The translations under genes and the position numbers were made by a program. The notes beneath the pieces were generated by a model. That model was not told the DNA's origin. It did no database searches and worked only from the letters and a program-made list of their open reading frames with translations. A stretch of DNA of 64,000 nt, from assembly GCA_027488375.1 (NCBI GenBank), contig JAIYBW010000004.1, forward strand, positions 62,001-126,000, written 5' to 3'. The stretch is from Pseudomonadota bacterium. GTDB taxonomy: Bacteria; Bdellovibrionota; Bacteriovoracia; Bacteriovoracales; Bacteriovoracaceae. Below are positions 1 through 8,510 of the stretch, in pieces. Positions within the stretch are counted from its first letter, which is position 1; each line of letters begins with the position of its first letter.

Positions 1-596
1 CACGTAACACTTCTGAGGCTGCAAATATTTCTAAAGATACAATGAAGCGCGCGACAGACACAAACAAGACGATTACTCAACTTGGTGTTAGTTCTGAAGA
101 GATTGGAAATGTTATCAAAGTGATTAGCTCGATTGCTCAACAAACAAACCTCCTGGCCCTGAATGCGACGATTGAAGCCGCAAGAGCTGGTGAAGCTGGT
201 AAAGGGTTTGCGGTTGTTGCCAATGAAGTAAAAGAACTTGCCAAACAAACGGCAAAAGCAACGGATGATATTACGAATAGAATTAATGCAATCCAAGGTG
301 ATAGTAAGGATGCAGTTTCAGCGATTAACGGAATTAGTTCAGTGATTGAAAAATTGAATTCAATTTCAGTTGCTATTGCGGCTGCTGTTGAGGAGCAAAC
401 TGCTACGGCCAATGAAGTGGCAAGAGTTGTAAAAGAATCTAACAAGGGTGTTGAAGAGATTGCGAACGTTGTGAGATCTGTGTCTGGAGCGGCCAAGCAA
501 AATTCGGCGGGTGCTTCTCAGACTTTAGAAGCCGCTAGATCACTAACTCTGCTTGCTGAAAAATTAAAAGGCCTTGTAAAGAGTTTAAATAATTAA
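1..596 (+). CDS. Methyl-accepting chemotaxis protein, C-terminal signalling part (partial)
   Basis: The reading frame is open from the first bases (codons start at base 3), so this is the 3' end of a longer gene cut by the window edge. It encodes the cytoplasmic four-helix signalling hairpin of a chemoreceptor. The tip sequence [19 protein letters not shown] followed by [15 protein letters not shown] is the highly conserved contact site for CheA and CheW. The following heptad-rich helix has A/E/Q-rich positions typical of methylated adaptation sites. The sensor, HAMP and membrane parts lie outside the window. The stop codon overlaps the cheB start by one base, so the receptor and its methylesterase are co-transcribed. 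Family assignment is secure; the ligand is unknown. Confidence 0.95.
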   Translation, partial: RNTSEAANISKDTMKRATDTNKTITQLGVSSEEIGNVIKVISSIAQQTNLLALNATIEAARAGEAGKGFAVVANEVKELAKQTAKATDDITNRINAIQGDSKDAVSAINGISSVIEKLNSISVAIAAAVEEQTATANEVARVVKESNKGVEEIANVVRSVSGAAKQNSAGASQTLEAARSLTLLAEKLKGLVKSLNN

Positions 597-1666
597 TGAA
601 AGTATTAGTGGTTGATGATTCAATCGTTTTTAGATCTCAGATTTCTGCCTCACTCAGTGGGGTAGAATCTGTTGAGGTCGTTGGAACCGCTCCAAATGGA
701 AGGATTGCTATCCAAAAGCTTCAACAATCCCAAATTGATCTCATCACTTTAGATATGGAAATGCCGGAGATGAATGGGTTGGCCACGATTAAAGAGATGA
801 AGCGTCTTGGAATGAAGACCAAAATCATTGTCTTTTCTTCTCAAACTGTTCGTGGCGCAGAAGCCGCTTTAGATGCTCTTTCGGCTGGAGCTGATGATGT
901 AGTGGCCAAGCCAAGTGCAGATGATATGAACTTTGAGAAAGCACAAAAAATGATTGAGGATGCACTTGTCCCGAGAGTGCTGCAATTTTTAAAATCTGGT
1001 ACAAGATCAAGTAAGACTCAAGCGACTTCTTCCACAAGTCTTAAGTCATCAACCACTTCGACTTCAATATTGCCGAAGAAAAAATTGAAACAATTTCTCC
1101 CAAAGGCTGTTGTCATTGCTTCGAGTACTGGTGGTCCTTCCGCTCTTGAAGTCATTTTTTCCCAACTTAAATGTGAACCTAAAATTCCCATTTTAATTGT
1201 TCAGCATATGCCTCCAGTTTTTACCCAAATTTTGGCGAAAAGATTAGGCGAACTTTCAGGAATACCTGTTCATGAAGCGACAAATAATCAGAAAGTTTCG
1301 CCTGGTCATGTTTATCTTGCTCCTGGTGGGTTTCACATGCTGCTTGCAAGTGAAGGTGGCCAGCTCGTTATAAAATTGAATGAAAATGAATTAAGAAATT
1401 CAGTCAGGCCTGCTGCTGATTTCCTTTTTGAAACTGCTGGGCAGATCTTTAAACATCAGTTGCTTGGCGTTGTCCTGACAGGGATGGGTGAAGATGGTGC
1501 TGCTGGATCTAAATATATTTATGAATTGGGTGGTGGGATTATTATTCAGGAAAAAGAAACATGTGTCGTTTTTGGAATGCCAGGCGCTGTTTTTATGAAT
1601 GATACATATGATGATATTATGAATTTAGAAGAAATTTCTTCTTACTTAAGGTCGGTTATTGTATGA
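596..1666 (+). CDS. cheB: CheB, chemoreceptor glutamate methylesterase/deamidase
   Basis: CheB removes methyl groups from receptor glutamates and deamidates glutamines during chemotactic adaptation. Two domains are visible. An N-terminal receiver has the acidic pair at D7-D8 and phospho-acceptor D53 in TLDMEMPEMNG. After a Ser/Thr-rich linker (about 135-160), the methylesterase domain carries the triad S177 (SSTGGPS), H204 (QHMPP) and D300 (GMGEDGAAG). The length of 356 residues is normal for the family. The start overlaps the MCP stop by one base, and the end overlaps the next gene by four bases. Phosphorylation by a CheA encoded elsewhere is expected from family knowledge. Confidence 0.96.
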   Translation: MKVLVVDDSIVFRSQISASLSGVESVEVVGTAPNGRIAIQKLQQSQIDLITLDMEMPEMNGLATIKEMKRLGMKTKIIVFSSQTVRGAEAALDALSAGADDVVAKPSADDMNFEKAQKMIEDALVPRVLQFLKSGTRSSKTQATSSTSLKSSTTSTSILPKKKLKQFLPKAVVIASSTGGPSALEVIFSQLKCEPKIPILIVQHMPPVFTQILAKRLGELSGIPVHEATNNQKVSPGHVYLAPGGFHMLLASEGGQLVIKLNENELRNSVRPAADFLFETAGQIFKHQLLGVVLTGMGEDGAAGSKYIYELGGGIIIQEKETCVVFGMPGAVFMNDTYDDIMNLEEISSYLRSVIV

Positions 1667-2547
1667 GTAAATACTTTGGAGAGTTTCTCGTTGAAAGAGG
1701 ACTCATCACTAAAGATAATCTTGTTGACGCTCTTGTTGAGCAAGTTTCTTCAACACCACCTTTGTGCCAAATTGTTTTCGAAAATAATATTTTTGATTCC
1801 CAAAAGCTATTCGAGGTTTTTCGTCATCAACAAGATCATAGCTCTGATTTTGTATCATCATGTAAAACATTAGGTTTATGGTCTCAGGAGACTCAAGTTA
1901 AAATCAATAGTTGTCTTGATGAGCTGAGAAAACCTCTTGGTCATATCCTTGTTTCAAGAGGATGGATTGATCTAAAAAAGCTCACTCATATGTTGGATGA
2001 GTTTTTGTCTCAATTAACAATTGATATACCTCAAACTCAAGCTATAGCGACTCCAACTATTCCTGAAGTTAAAGTAAGTCCAGTTACGATTCCAGTTAAT
2101 GAGGATCTCCTTGAGACAATTCAGCCAGGTATTTTAAGTGAACTAGATGAGACATTTGATGAGAAGAAAAAGAAAATGGTGAGAGTTGCACTTTCTCTTA
2201 TTAAGGATAATTTAGAAAGTGATCCAAATGTTTGTAAAAAACTTTTTTCAGATATCCTAAAAATTTTGACAAATTTGAACGACCAGTTAGCGATGCTGGC
2301 CCTTGAAAAAATTACAGAACTCTTAGGTGCCATGATAGAGACTGTGTCAAATATCAATTCTAATTTGCCAAATTTATCTAAGGATAGAGTTTTAACCAGT
2401 ACTCAAGAGTTAACGAAGTCTATAGATCTTGCTTGGACGATGAAACAAAGTATTCTTTTTGAGGCGACTGAGAGGCATTTTTTTACGGATCAAAGTCAAA
2501 GACAAATATTTGAACAGCAAATATCTTCTTTAAGAGGATTAGTATGA
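1663..2547 (+). CDS. Chemotaxis-operon protein with GspE-N/MshEN-like repeats
   Basis: I do not recognise a named family over the full 294 residues. Two segments resemble the N-terminal module of type II secretion/pilus ATPases (GspE-N/MshEN): FGEFLVERGLITKDNLVDAL near the start and LGHILVSRGWIDLKKL near residues 92-107. Some modules of that type bind cyclic di-GMP. The C-terminal 160 residues are predicted helical and have no catalytic motif. The start overlaps cheB by four bases and the end overlaps the receiver gene by four, so it is translationally coupled inside the chemotaxis operon. A coupling or c-di-GMP-responsive adaptor is possible, but this is inference from weak sequence resemblance. 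Confidence 0.8.
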   Translation: MSKYFGEFLVERGLITKDNLVDALVEQVSSTPPLCQIVFENNIFDSQKLFEVFRHQQDHSSDFVSSCKTLGLWSQETQVKINSCLDELRKPLGHILVSRGWIDLKKLTHMLDEFLSQLTIDIPQTQAIATPTIPEVKVSPVTIPVNEDLLETIQPGILSELDETFDEKKKKMVRVALSLIKDNLESDPNVCKKLFSDILKILTNLNDQLAMLALEKITELLGAMIETVSNINSNLPNLSKDRVLTSTQELTKSIDLAWTMKQSILFEATERHFFTDQSQRQIFEQQISSLRGLV

Positions 2548-2915
2548 CAAAAAAATTAAAAATTCTTAGCGTGGATGATTCTAAATCAATTCATGCTTAT
2601 CTTCAGCAGTGTTTAGAGCCTATTACAGAAAAAATTGAACATGTTTATAATGGTGTGGAAGCTGTAGAGAGACTAAAGAATGATTTAGATGCTTTTGATC
2701 TTATTATACTTGATTGGGAAATGCCTCTTAAGGATGGGCCAACAACATTTAAAGAGCTAAAAGAGTTAGGTTTAAAAACTCCTGTGATGATGTTGAGTTC
2801 TAAGTCTAGACCTGAAGATATTATGCAAATGTTAGAGCAGGGTGTTGCTGAGTATATGATGAAGCCATTTACTCAGGATATTGTTCTTGATAAGATTAGC
2901 CAGGTCATTAATTAA
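2544..2915 (+). CDS. CheY-like single-domain response regulator
   Basis: A stand-alone receiver domain of 123 residues. The acidic pair is D11-D12 (SVDDS), the phospho-acceptor is D57 (LDWEMPLKDG), and the conserved lysine lies in MMKPF near the C-terminus. There is no output domain. It overlaps the preceding gene by four bases and is followed two bases later by cheR, so it belongs to the chemotaxis operon. It may signal to the flagellar or gliding motor, or act as a phosphate sink. A second CheY, closer to the classical sequence, is at 6358-6759, so the two probably divide labour. Confidence 0.92.
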   Translation: MTKKLKILSVDDSKSIHAYLQQCLEPITEKIEHVYNGVEAVERLKNDLDAFDLIILDWEMPLKDGPTTFKELKELGLKTPVMMLSSKSRPEDIMQMLEQGVAEYMMKPFTQDIVLDKISQVIN

Positions 2916-2917
2916 TC

Positions 2918-3736
2918 ATGGAAAACATTCATATCTTAAAATTCTTTGCAGATTATATCGAAGCTGAATTAGGCATTATCTATGTCGAAGCAAACTATTT
3001 TCAACTTGAACACAGACTGAAGGATATAGCCGTCCAACTTGGATTTACTGATTTAAAGGCGCTTTATCATACAGCAAGTATGGGGATTAGTGGGCAGATG
3101 AAGTCCCTACTGCTTGACCTTGCAACAAATAACGAAACGAGTTTTTTTAGAGACGCTTCCATTTTTAAGGCCCTAAGTGAATTTATAGTTCCTGATTTGA
3201 TTAAGAATGGTGATAAAAGCGTCATTAACATTTGGTCTGCAGCTTCCAGTTCTGGCCAGGAAGTTTACTCTATTGCGATGGAACTCGATCAGGCCCGTTT
3301 AACTAATTTCTCGATCCCATTATGTCGAATGTTGGCCTCGGATGTGTCAGATACAATACTCAAGCGTGCTGAAGCTGGGATGTACTCCCAACTTGAAGTT
3401 CAAAGAGGTTTACCTTCTAAGCTCATGCTCCAATACTTTGATAAGGGTGAGACCGATAAGTGGATGGTTAAGCCTCTGCTAAAAAATAATATTACATTTA
3501 GGAAGATTAATTTGCTCCACTATTGGGGTGGCATTGGGCTTTTTGATATTGTTTTTTGTCGAAATGTGCTGATTTATCAAAGTGTTGAAAACAAAATTAA
3601 AATTATTAAAGAGATTGTGAATCACCTCAATCCAGGGGGCTTCCTTTTACTTGGGGCCGCAGAAAGTTTATTTGGTCTTTCTCATGATTTTGAGCAGCTA
3701 GTCCATGGAGGAGCAGTATTCTACCGTAAAAAGTGA
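2918..3736 (+). CDS. cheR: CheR, chemoreceptor glutamate methyltransferase
   Basis: CheR transfers methyl groups from S-adenosylmethionine to receptor glutamates and is the counterpart of CheB. An N-terminal helical CheR domain precedes a Rossmann-type methyltransferase. Diagnostic segments are NNETSFFRD, the cofactor loop SAASSSGQEVYSIAMEL (usually AGCSTGEEPYS), ASDVSDTILKRAEAGMYS, and FCRNVLIY followed by LNPGGFLLLGAAES. The canonical Cys of the cofactor loop is replaced by Ala-Ser here. At 272 residues the length is normal, with no TPR or pentapeptide-tether extension. It starts two bases after the receiver gene. Confidence 0.95.
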   Translation: MENIHILKFFADYIEAELGIIYVEANYFQLEHRLKDIAVQLGFTDLKALYHTASMGISGQMKSLLLDLATNNETSFFRDASIFKALSEFIVPDLIKNGDKSVINIWSAASSSGQEVYSIAMELDQARLTNFSIPLCRMLASDVSDTILKRAEAGMYSQLEVQRGLPSKLMLQYFDKGETDKWMVKPLLKNNITFRKINLLHYWGGIGLFDIVFCRNVLIYQSVENKIKIIKEIVNHLNPGGFLLLGAAESLFGLSHDFEQLVHGGAVFYRKK

Positions 3737-3748
3737 TAAGATTAAGCC

Positions 3749-5422
3749 ATGGATCAAAATGTTGTCTTTGTTTATCCACTTAACTCAGTGTTGTCTCAGT
3801 TAAAAGCTGAGCTTGAAAAAGATACGACTCTTACTATCTTTGAAGTTGATCTCGTAGAGGAGTATCAACAACTTGTTTCAAATTTGGCGAATTCCTTTAC
3901 CTTTTCTTCTGATCTTAAAAAAACAATTCGTCTTCTTGATATGAATAAGACAATTGTGACTAAAAAAAATCATTTCAATCTTTTTGTTTCAAAAGATCTT
4001 CCTTCCTCTCTCGTCCTTTCAAAGATGGAAAAGGCTGGACTTAATGAAGCCTTGCCAGATTATACAAAAATAAAAGTTCTTCAGAAAAAAGTAGATAGTT
4101 TTTTTAGATTGGCAGAAAATTTTGAAACTGAAGATCCTTATCTTTTTCTAGAGAAAGGGAAAAATGATAAAAAAGGTGATAATAAAGTAGAAAGACTTAC
4201 CCAGGATATAAAGCTCCAGAGTGATAGACCCAAAATTGAAAAGAAAGATCAGCCACTAAAAGATCTTCCAGAGAGAGAGTCAATTTCCAAAGAAAAGGCT
4301 ATAAGACCAGAAGATGAAGTTGGTTTAGAAACATCTAATGAAAAGATGAAAACATCTCAAGAGGATGAAATTTCCGAAAAAAATAAATTGCATACTGCAT
4401 ATGAATCATCTCTCGAAACAGAGAAAAAAAAGTATCATTCCGAACTGGATTATCGCGAAGAAGGCAAAGATCAAAAGGAAGCTGATTCAGAATCTCAGGA
4501 GGAAAGGAAGTCAAGTAGCTTTGACTATGAAATTGGGGTAAAAAAGAAGCATAATGCTTATGAATCCACAAATGATCAAAAACCTCAAAGTGCTTATGCA
4601 GATGATCTGAGTAAGAGCGGAAAAAAAGAGACCTCCTATGAGGACCTTTTAAAAACAAATAAGAAAAATCGCCACAATGATGAAAATAATCCATCCGAGA
4701 AAAAACAATCATCTTACGAAGCGCTTTTAGAAAAAAAGAAGTCACCTTCAACTGATCTCGATTATTCAAAAGAAAAAAAGGATCAGAGTGGTTTTGAGCA
4801 TGAGGGTACCCATGATAAGAAATCATCCGGGTCGAGTGATGAGAAAGATAAAAAATCTTCTAAAGCTTTAGATGAAGAGAAGCGTGATATTCTTCGAGTA
4901 AAAAGTAAACTCGGGCCGCAAGAATCTTCAGAGAAAAATAAACTAGTAGTAAAAAAGCTTGAACAAAATGAAGAAAAACTACCTTCTAAAGTTATTGATT
5001 TTACTAAATACCCAGAAGCTTTACTTCCTGAACAGGTTTTTTATGCACCTGATAAGGTCATAGATCCTGTTGCTTTCTTTGTAGAGATTCTTTTAGGTGA
5101 TTGGGATCCTGATTACAAAAAAAAGTATCTTAAAATGAGCTTACTCAAAGTCTATAAGACCCACATCTTCACGACTTCTTTAGATGGTGATTGGGAAGAG
5201 GGAGCACCTGAAGCACTCTTGAAAATCAATCTAAAAGAATTTGATAAACCTCATTGGTTAAATGAAGGTAAAAATCAGGAAGAGAATTATTTTATTTTAC
5301 CTGTCGCCTTTGACGATCAAATTGTTGGGGCCGTAGGGCTAGCGACACCAGGGCGAATTGATCACCATAAAATGGGTGAGTTGGAATTTTGGTGCTACTT
5401 AGGCAGGTGCCTATGGAGCTAA
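3749..5422 (+). CDS. Hypothetical protein with long charged Tyr-Glu repeat region
   Basis: This 557-residue protein has no family I recognise. The first 130 residues look globular. Residues about 140-410 are extremely rich in Lys, Glu, Asp and Ser and contain loosely repeated units around a tyrosine, such as TAYESSLETEKKK, TSYEDLLKTNKKN and SSYEALLEKKK. The last 140 residues are again globular, with hydrophobic strands and the motif AFDDQIVGAVGLATPG, reminiscent of a GAF-like or small alpha/beta sensor fold. There is no signal peptide. It lies 12 bases after cheR and overlaps the next gene, so it is part of the chemotaxis operon. The middle is likely a disordered tether; function is unknown. 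Confidence 0.8.
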   Translation: MDQNVVFVYPLNSVLSQLKAELEKDTTLTIFEVDLVEEYQQLVSNLANSFTFSSDLKKTIRLLDMNKTIVTKKNHFNLFVSKDLPSSLVLSKMEKAGLNEALPDYTKIKVLQKKVDSFFRLAENFETEDPYLFLEKGKNDKKGDNKVERLTQDIKLQSDRPKIEKKDQPLKDLPERESISKEKAIRPEDEVGLETSNEKMKTSQEDEISEKNKLHTAYESSLETEKKKYHSELDYREEGKDQKEADSESQEERKSSSFDYEIGVKKKHNAYESTNDQKPQSAYADDLSKSGKKETSYEDLLKTNKKNRHNDENNPSEKKQSSYEALLEKKKSPSTDLDYSKEKKDQSGFEHEGTHDKKSSGSSDEKDKKSSKALDEEKRDILRVKSKLGPQESSEKNKLVVKKLEQNEEKLPSKVIDFTKYPEALLPEQVFYAPDKVIDPVAFFVEILLGDWDPDYKKKYLKMSLLKVYKTHIFTTSLDGDWEEGAPEALLKINLKEFDKPHWLNEGKNQEENYFILPVAFDDQIVGAVGLATPGRIDHHKMGELEFWCYLGRCLWS

Positions 5423-6357
5423 CTTTTTATCGTGTACCTCTTGAAATTTGTAAAGATGTACTAGAGCTTGATGCTACACTTTTTTATTTTGATTTTGAGG
5501 AAAAAGTACGTTATCCCGTTTTGAAAGATGAGTTTCTTGAGTTTCGAGAAAGAGCAAAAAGAAGCAAAGAAAGTTACTTTCAAATTCTTACGAGAGACTT
5601 TCCACTCATCATGGACAATGATCTTATTTTGAAAATTATTGAGGAAAATAAGTCACAAATTCTGGGCTTAGAGAGATTGCTATCTCGAAAAGATAAGTAC
5701 GCTGCTTTTTACAAGGCAGATTGGAACTATCTTATAGAGCTAAAAAATGCCTTTAAATCAAATGATTTTTTGAATCTTGCTTTTCTTATTCAGGCAGAAC
5801 TTGCAAATGATCCTCAAGATATAAGCGTCTTTGCCAGTAGTATTTCAGAAACATTGGAAAAGATCCTACGTCGGGATAGTGTTTTGTCCCGTATGGTTTG
5901 TTTTACTTATTGCCTATATAAGGAAATGAAGTATGAGGACCGGGCATTACTTTATGATCTTTTTGGAGCTGTTCTCTTTAAGGATTTAGGATTATCTCAA
6001 AATAAGGCCAAAGATATATTTGCTAAAAATGAAATTTATTTCAAACATCCTTACTACTCACTGTTTTTGATTAAGAAGCTTCCCTTTACAATTTCAGATC
6101 AGTGCTATTACTTTATTTTAGATCATCATGAGCTTATTAATGGGGAAGGATTCCCAAGAAAAAAAACTGGAGATTTTTTTCACCCTCTATGCGATGTCTT
6201 AAAAGTTTTGGAGTGGATCTTTTTTGAGAAAAGTAAAATCTCTGAATATAAAAGAGTTCTTTCCGGAATTTTAGAACGATCAAGAAATGGAGAATTCCTT
6301 AATCCATCTCTTGTCGCAAGTCTGAGTGTTCTTTTATCTTATTTATCTGAGGATTAA
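5413..6357 (+). CDS. Degenerate HD-GYP-like domain protein
   Basis: The frame is open from a TTG at 5389, but I prefer the ATG at 5413, preceded by AGGCAGG and overlapping the upstream stop by ten bases. The protein is 314 residues. Its C-terminal half follows the order of an HD-GYP phosphodiesterase: a helix ending FKDLGLS where active enzymes have HDIGK, then FKHPYYSLFLIKKLP, then HHELINGEGFPR matching the HHE..DG.GYP signature. The catalytic HD pair is thus KD, and the GYP tyrosine is Phe. It may be an inactive c-di-GMP receptor rather than a hydrolase. As last gene of the operon it links chemotaxis to c-di-GMP; this is inference. Confidence 0.78.
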   Translation: MELTFYRVPLEICKDVLELDATLFYFDFEEKVRYPVLKDEFLEFRERAKRSKESYFQILTRDFPLIMDNDLILKIIEENKSQILGLERLLSRKDKYAAFYKADWNYLIELKNAFKSNDFLNLAFLIQAELANDPQDISVFASSISETLEKILRRDSVLSRMVCFTYCLYKEMKYEDRALLYDLFGAVLFKDLGLSQNKAKDIFAKNEIYFKHPYYSLFLIKKLPFTISDQCYYFILDHHELINGEGFPRKKTGDFFHPLCDVLKVLEWIFFEKSKISEYKRVLSGILERSRNGEFLNPSLVASLSVLLSYLSED

Positions 6358-6759
6358 TTAAGGGACAAAAATTTTATCAATTTTTGACTTGAGTGTTTCA
6401 GGGTTAAAAGGCTTGATAATGTAATTACTCACTCCTGCCTTCACCGCAATAACAACATTTGATTGTTCTGCTTCCGCAGTCACCATGAGGAAAGGAACCT
6501 TTTTAAATTCATCTTTTGAGCGCACATTTTTTAAAAGATCAATTCCTGTCATCCCAGGCATGTTCCAATCTGAAATAATGAATTCAAAGGGTTTTCCTGA
6601 CGCGTGGGCTTCTTGGATTAGGGCCCAGGCAGGCATGCCGTCATCGGCTTCACTTATATTGTCGCAACCCATTTTTTGTAACATTCCTTTAATAATTTTT
6701 CTCATTGTATTCATATCATCTACAACAAGAATTCTCATTTTAGGATTAAAAGCTGCCAT
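6358..6759 (-). CDS. cheY: CheY, chemotaxis response regulator
   Basis: Single receiver domain of 133 residues, very close to classical CheY: acidic pair D14-D15 (VVDDMNTMRKI), phospho-acceptor D64 in SDWNMPGMTGIDLL, the Thr of the MVTAEAE strand and the Lys of YIIKPFNPETL. The start ATG is well supported by AGAGGT a few bases upstream on the minus strand. It converges directly on the chemotaxis operon (stop codons adjacent) and lies 54 bases downstream of cheX, with which it is probably co-transcribed. The motor-binding CheY is the natural call, since SDWNMP is characteristic of that subgroup. Confidence 0.95.
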   Translation of the reverse strand: MAAFNPKMRILVVDDMNTMRKIIKGMLQKMGCDNISEADDGMPAWALIQEAHASGKPFEFIISDWNMPGMTGIDLLKNVRSKDEFKKVPFLMVTAEAEQSNVVIAVKAGVSNYIIKPFNPETLKSKIDKIFVP

Positions 6760-6813
6760 ATTTACCTCTATCTATCGTTGATATATTTATTTTAGCATTA
6801 AAAAAAAATCTGT

Positions 6814-7317
6814 CTAACTTTCTCGGTAACAAATATCAAATGTAAAATCACCATGAGCACAAGTAATTGTTGTTTCAATAACAACAGTATTTCCTGGGTA
6901 TTTAATTTCATAATCTAGACCCTTGACCCTTGTTGGCGTGGACATACCAATTTTATAGCCTTGAGTCGCTAGAACCTTTTTTGCATTACCCATGATAATA
7001 TTGGCAATTTCGGAACCTGTATCTTCGACATCCTCGTGATAGTCCTTATATTCCTGCATGAGCATAGCAGAAGCAATTTTGAGATAAACTTCTTTCCTGA
7101 ATGACAAAGCGATCATTCCGTTAAATTCCTGATCTTTTCCGTCCTTTACTACGGTTCCATTCATTCCAATCATGGCCGTCACTTCACCTTTAGCTTTATT
7201 ATCTGATTTCATTCGTGGTGAATGGGCCGTTATGTCTGAATTAACCATGACTTTAAATGTTTCTCTGAGAGCATCAATAAAGGGTTTTGAGAATTTTACA
7301 TAGGACTCAACATTCAT
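6814..7317 (-). CDS. cheX: CheX-like CheY-P phosphatase
   Basis: A 167-residue protein of the CheC/CheX/FliY phosphatase class, which dephosphorylates CheY-P. The single active-site helix carries the E..N signature in SEIANIIMGNAKKVL, preceded by the strand GMIALSFRKEVYLKIASAML and followed by STPTRVKG, as in CheX. Having one rather than two E..N helices favours CheX over CheC. It sits directly upstream of cheY on the same strand, so phosphatase and substrate are paired. A GCCGATAA motif ends 34 bases before the ATG and may be a flagellar sigma-factor promoter. Only a weak AAGG precedes the start. Confidence 0.88.
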   Translation of the reverse strand: MNVESYVKFSKPFIDALRETFKVMVNSDITAHSPRMKSDNKAKGEVTAMIGMNGTVVKDGKDQEFNGMIALSFRKEVYLKIASAMLMQEYKDYHEDVEDTGSEIANIIMGNAKKVLATQGYKIGMSTPTRVKGLDYEIKYPGNTVVIETTITCAHGDFTFDICYRES

Positions 7318-7351
7318 AAGAGCTTAACCTTGTTGGCAAATTTATAAAAAA

Positions 7352-7359
7352 TTATCGGC
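7352..7359 (-). promoter_or_regulatory. Candidate sigma-28 (FliA-type) -10 element for cheX-cheY
   Basis: Read on the minus strand the sequence is GCCGATAA, an exact match to the FliA -10 consensus, 34 bases before the cheX ATG. No clear TAAA -35 lies at the standard 15-base spacing (TCAT is there), so this remains a candidate. The same octamer precedes the genes at 39221 and 47331 at similar distances. Confidence 0.45.
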
Positions 7360-7479
7360 GAAGATGAATTTAAAATGAAATAAAAAAGCTCTTTGCTATG
7401 TTATTTTTTTCAGATTATTTCTTCGATTCAAAAGCTTATTAAAAAATAATTAAGTTTTAAGTATATTGATTAAAGTTTG

Positions 7480-7491
7480 CTTATTAATAAG
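7480..7491. repeat. 12-bp AT-rich palindrome between cheX and the M50 gene
   Basis: The gap 7318-7505 is 188 bases of very AT-rich sequence without a gene. It holds CTTATTAATAAG, a perfect palindrome just downstream of the M50 stop codon. It could be part of a weak transcription end or simply follow from base composition. Apart from this and the cheX promoter candidate I see nothing in the gap. Confidence 0.25.
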
Positions 7492-7505
7492 ATTGATAAA
7501 AATAA

Positions 7506-8417
7506 TTAGTTTGTCTTCGGACTCTTTTGACTAGCAAAATAGAAGTAGATGGTGCCAATTAACAGCCAAGAAAAAAAACAAAGACTCAGATAAACTCTTT
7601 TAAACTTGCTTAAAGTCCAATCATAATCATTTCTCAGTCGATACAAATCTCCAGGTACCCCCAGGACTGCACTCTCGCTATTATTTACCCCAAAAGGTGT
7701 CAGTGAATTAGTTAGATGTACTTCTATCCAGCTTGATGTCGAATTCACGAGGGTATATAGACCTATGAGTAAAATGGGCCATCTTAAAAAGTAATTCCAA
7801 TCTGCCTTACCTGGAAAGCGAAAATAAAAAGAAATGACCATGAAAAATGAGATAAGAATTTCACCGGCGAAACCTCCCATGACAGTCATTTCTTCAATCT
7901 TATTGTCTGTTGCAAAGAAGAACATGAATGTTGAAAAGATGATTAAAGGGATTGTCCCTAAGAAAATAAAAGGAGCTTTATCGCGAATAGAATTTCTCAT
8001 TAAAAATGAATTGAGAAAGATAAAACATAGATAGACATATATGGACCTCTCTGAACTGCTCATAAATGCCATCCCAGAGCCTCCAAAACTTAGAGGTGTA
8101 GCCCTTAACCCCGATGCCCAGGCCATGCCTGCATGTCCAAATTCATGAACCCATACTTTCAAAAATAATAGAAAGTGAACGAGCGGAGTTTTTAGGCAAA
8201 ATAGAGATAATAACAAGACTGAGGGGATAGCAAATAATCTAAGTTTTTTTGAATCTTCAAAATAGGGGAGTGGGTTATTTTCAATTTTTGGGAGATCCTT
8301 TCTTATGTAGAACCTGAATTTTGAAGGAGGTCTGTATTTTGATAAGACGAGCTGACATGAATCACATTGCTGATCATTCGTTAGAGGGGCCTGGCATTTG
8401 GGACACTTTTTATCCAT
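7506..8417 (-). CDS. M50-like (site-2-type) membrane metalloprotease with zinc ribbon
   Basis: A 303-residue integral membrane protein. A short zinc ribbon at the N-terminus has two CxxC pairs (C5/C8 and C18/C21). Several hydrophobic segments follow, and the metalloprotease motif HEFGH (91-95) lies in a hydrophobic helix, followed by GMAWASG as in M50/site-2 family members. A second glycine-rich stretch, GFAGEI, lies further on. M50 enzymes cut within membranes or act on anti-sigma factors; here the substrate is unknown. It stands alone, transcribed away from the exonuclease/GIY-YIG gene. No strong ribosome binding site is seen. Confidence 0.78.
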   Translation of the reverse strand: MDKKCPKCQAPLTNDQQCDSCQLVLSKYRPPSKFRFYIRKDLPKIENNPLPYFEDSKKLRLFAIPSVLLLSLFCLKTPLVHFLLFLKVWVHEFGHAGMAWASGLRATPLSFGGSGMAFMSSSERSIYVYLCFIFLNSFLMRNSIRDKAPFIFLGTIPLIIFSTFMFFFATDNKIEEMTVMGGFAGEILISFFMVISFYFRFPGKADWNYFLRWPILLIGLYTLVNSTSSWIEVHLTNSLTPFGVNNSESAVLGVPGDLYRLRNDYDWTLSKFKRVYLSLCFFSWLLIGTIYFYFASQKSPKTN

Positions 8418-8432
8418 TTAGAGTCTCAACGG

Positions 8433-8450
8433 ATCTTTTTAGTAAAAGAT
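8433..8450. repeat. 7-bp inverted repeat in the divergent 8418-8510 gap
   Basis: ATCTTTT and AAAAGAT flank the four bases TAGT between the divergently transcribed M50 and exonuclease genes. The symmetry and position would fit a small operator. It is not followed by a run of T, so a terminator is less likely. Evidence is symmetry alone. Confidence 0.25.
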
Positions 8451-8490
8451 TAATTTGACGAAATCTAGACAGGAAAACTCAATCTTTGTT

Positions 8491-8496
8491 TATAAT
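8491..8496 (+). promoter_or_regulatory. -10 box for the exonuclease/GIY-YIG gene
   Basis: A perfect TATAAT ends 14 bases before the ATG at 8511, with TAGACA at a long 19-base spacing as the best -35. The predicted leader would be only about eight bases, with no room for a Shine-Dalgarno sequence. Confidence 0.45.
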
Positions 8497-8510
8497 GTTA
8501 CTTTGTTCCT

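Noticed and set aside
4335..4826. 163-residue open frame on the minus strand
   Set aside because: It is antisense to the Lys/Glu-rich repeat region, where skewed codon use keeps the opposite strand open. Its protein is rich in His, Phe and Ser and has no motif or ribosome site.
5389..5412. TTG start for the HD-GYP-like gene
   Set aside because: ATG at 5413 has a better ribosome site and only a ten-base overlap with the upstream gene.
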